Origin: Deltaproteobacteria bacterium
GTDB lineage: Bacteria > Myxococcota_A > UBA796 > UBA2385
Assembly (NCBI GenBank): GCA_015489145.1
Contig: WGAH01000100.1
Span: forward strand, 1-5,757
Direction: 5' to 3'
DNA length: 5,757 nucleotides
The notes under the pieces are model-generated. The model did not search any database and was not told the DNA's origin. It saw nothing but the letters and a program-made list of their open reading frames with translations. How positions within the stretch are numbered: position 1 is the stretch's first letter; each line of letters begins with the position of its first letter. Positions 5,018 through 5,757 of this stretch are shown here, piece after piece. A program made the translations under genes and the position numbers.

Positions 5018-5757
5018 ATGGGGACTCGAAGGATGCGCGCCCCGGCTCGGCGGGGCGCCCGGTTGGCGGCGGTTCTGCTGGCGATGCCGCCGGGGCTCGC
5101 CCGGGCCGACGAGGCGGGGCCCGGCGAGGCCGGCGCGAGCGCCGAGGCCTCGACAGCCGGCGCGGCGCTCGAGATCGGCGTGGGACCCGACGGGCTGCTC
5201 GTGGTGGACGGGCGGCTCGAGGATCGCGACGGGGTGCGGGCCTGGGTGCGGGAGCACGCCGGAGATGCCGGGGAATGGCGCATCCTGCGCGATGCCCAGG
5301 CCCGGGATGCCGACGTCTACTGGGTGATGAGCGTGCTGCGCCGCGCCGGGGTGGTGGACGTGAGCGTGGAGGAGGGCGAGGTGCAACCGCCTCCCGCGTC
5401 GCCGGCGCCCGCCGCCGCGGCCCCGGCGCTCGCCGCCGCGCCGCCGGCGCCGGCCGCCGCCGTGGGCGGACCCACCCCGGCCCCGGCGGGTTTCCTGCGG
5501 CCCCGGGGCGAGCTCCGGTTCGACCTCGCCGCCATGCAGTTCACCGCCGACGGGGGGCCCGCGAGCGTCGCCTTCCGGGTGCCGCGGGCGATCCTCGGCT
5601 TCGACGGGGACCTGGGCGAGCACCTCGCGATGCGCGCCACGATCAACGCCTCGGAGCGCCACGGCGACGTGAGCGCCACCCTCGCCGACGGCGAGGGCAA
5701 CGCGCAGACCGTCACGGTCGACGGCTGGCCCGACGGGACCGCCGTGCGCTTCTACGA
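5018..5757 (+). CDS. Secreted protein with ExbD/TolR-like periplasmic domain and porin-like barrel start (runs off right edge)
   Basis: The frame is open for 246 codons to the window edge. Residues 1-30 form a signal peptide: Arg-rich start, hydrophobic LAAVLLAM, cleavage after A-R-A. Residues about 52-120 resemble the periplasmic domain of ExbD/TolR: IGVGPDGLLVVDGRLED, then a helix (VRAWVREHAG), a strand (WRILRDAQ), a helix (VYWVMSVLRRAG) and a final strand (VVDVSVE). A Pro/Ala linker spans about 122-157. From residue 158, GFLRPRGELRFDL, AFRVPRAILGFDGDLGEHLAMRATINASE and later alternating strands look like the first beta-hairpins of an outer-membrane porin, in the manner of phosphate-selective porins. 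The ExbD transmembrane aspartate is absent and the hydrophobic segment is short and ends in a PP pair, so a cleaved signal is likelier than an anchor. The gene is divergent from the helicase. Secretion is well supported, the ExbD-like match moderate, and the barrel call tentative because the C-terminus is missing. Confidence 0.82.
   Translation, partial: MGTRRMRAPARRGARLAAVLLAMPPGLARADEAGPGEAGASAEASTAGAALEIGVGPDGLLVVDGRLEDRDGVRAWVREHAGDAGEWRILRDAQARDADVYWVMSVLRRAGVVDVSVEEGEVQPPPASPAPAAAAPALAAAPPAPAAAVGGPTPAPAGFLRPRGELRFDLAAMQFTADGGPASVAFRVPRAILGFDGDLGEHLAMRATINASERHGDVSATLADGEGNAQTVTVDGWPDGTAVRFY

Noticed and set aside
1459..5283. Minus-strand open frame of over 1,200 codons
   Set aside because: It overlaps three convincing genes, and its translation is low-complexity Arg/Pro/Gly/Ala. 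Long shadow frames are expected where third positions are almost always G or C.
5382..5490. Pro/Ala stretch as a DNA tandem repeat
   Set aside because: The codons vary and no fixed repeat unit is visible, so it is a low-complexity protein linker.

Overview
The window is very GC-rich, with third codon positions nearly all G or C. It carries five protein-coding genes, two of them cut by the window edges, and no RNA gene, insertion sequence or CRISPR array that I can see. The style suggests a Gram-negative bacterium of the myxobacterial/deltaproteobacterial kind. This rests on two secreted lipoproteins with acidic Asp-Thr-Gly and Gly-Asp-Gly-Gly linkers, an IPT/TIG domain, a peptidase-regulatory-like domain, and an apparent outer-membrane barrel protein. 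The taxonomic guess is inference.

Left part (1-312, minus): the N-terminal 104 residues of a dihydroorotase-type amidohydrolase run off the left edge. It is divergent from the next gene across about 130 bp (313-442), which holds a plausible sigma-70-type promoter (TTGTGG, 17 nt, TACGAT) firing rightwards.

Centre-left (443-2766, plus): two consecutive lipoprotein genes, 53 nt apart, each with a good lipobox and a Shine-Dalgarno site. The first (443-1537) joins a carboxypeptidase-regulatory-like beta domain to a glutamine-amidotransferase-like alpha/beta domain. The second (1591-2766) joins an IPT/TIG domain, a 15-bp tandem-repeat linker and an unrecognised C-terminal domain with a CPSC motif. 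The gap between them contains two overlapping, mutually exclusive hairpins. The pair is probably co-transcribed and cell-envelope directed; their functions are unknown.

Centre-right (2784-4913, minus): a complete 709-residue Ski2/Mtr4-like superfamily 2 helicase, convergent with the lipoprotein pair with only 17 bp between stop codons. All main helicase motifs are intact. The Mtr4 arch appears to be replaced by a short charged helical segment.

Right part (5018-5757, plus, cut by the edge): a secreted protein divergent from the helicase. It has a signal peptide, a segment resembling the periplasmic domain of ExbD/TolR, a Pro/Ala linker, and what looks like the first strands of a porin-like outer-membrane barrel. 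This domain combination is the most unusual thing in the window. No obvious pathway links the five genes. The layout looks like ordinary chromosome with lineage-specific envelope genes rather than a mobile or defence island.
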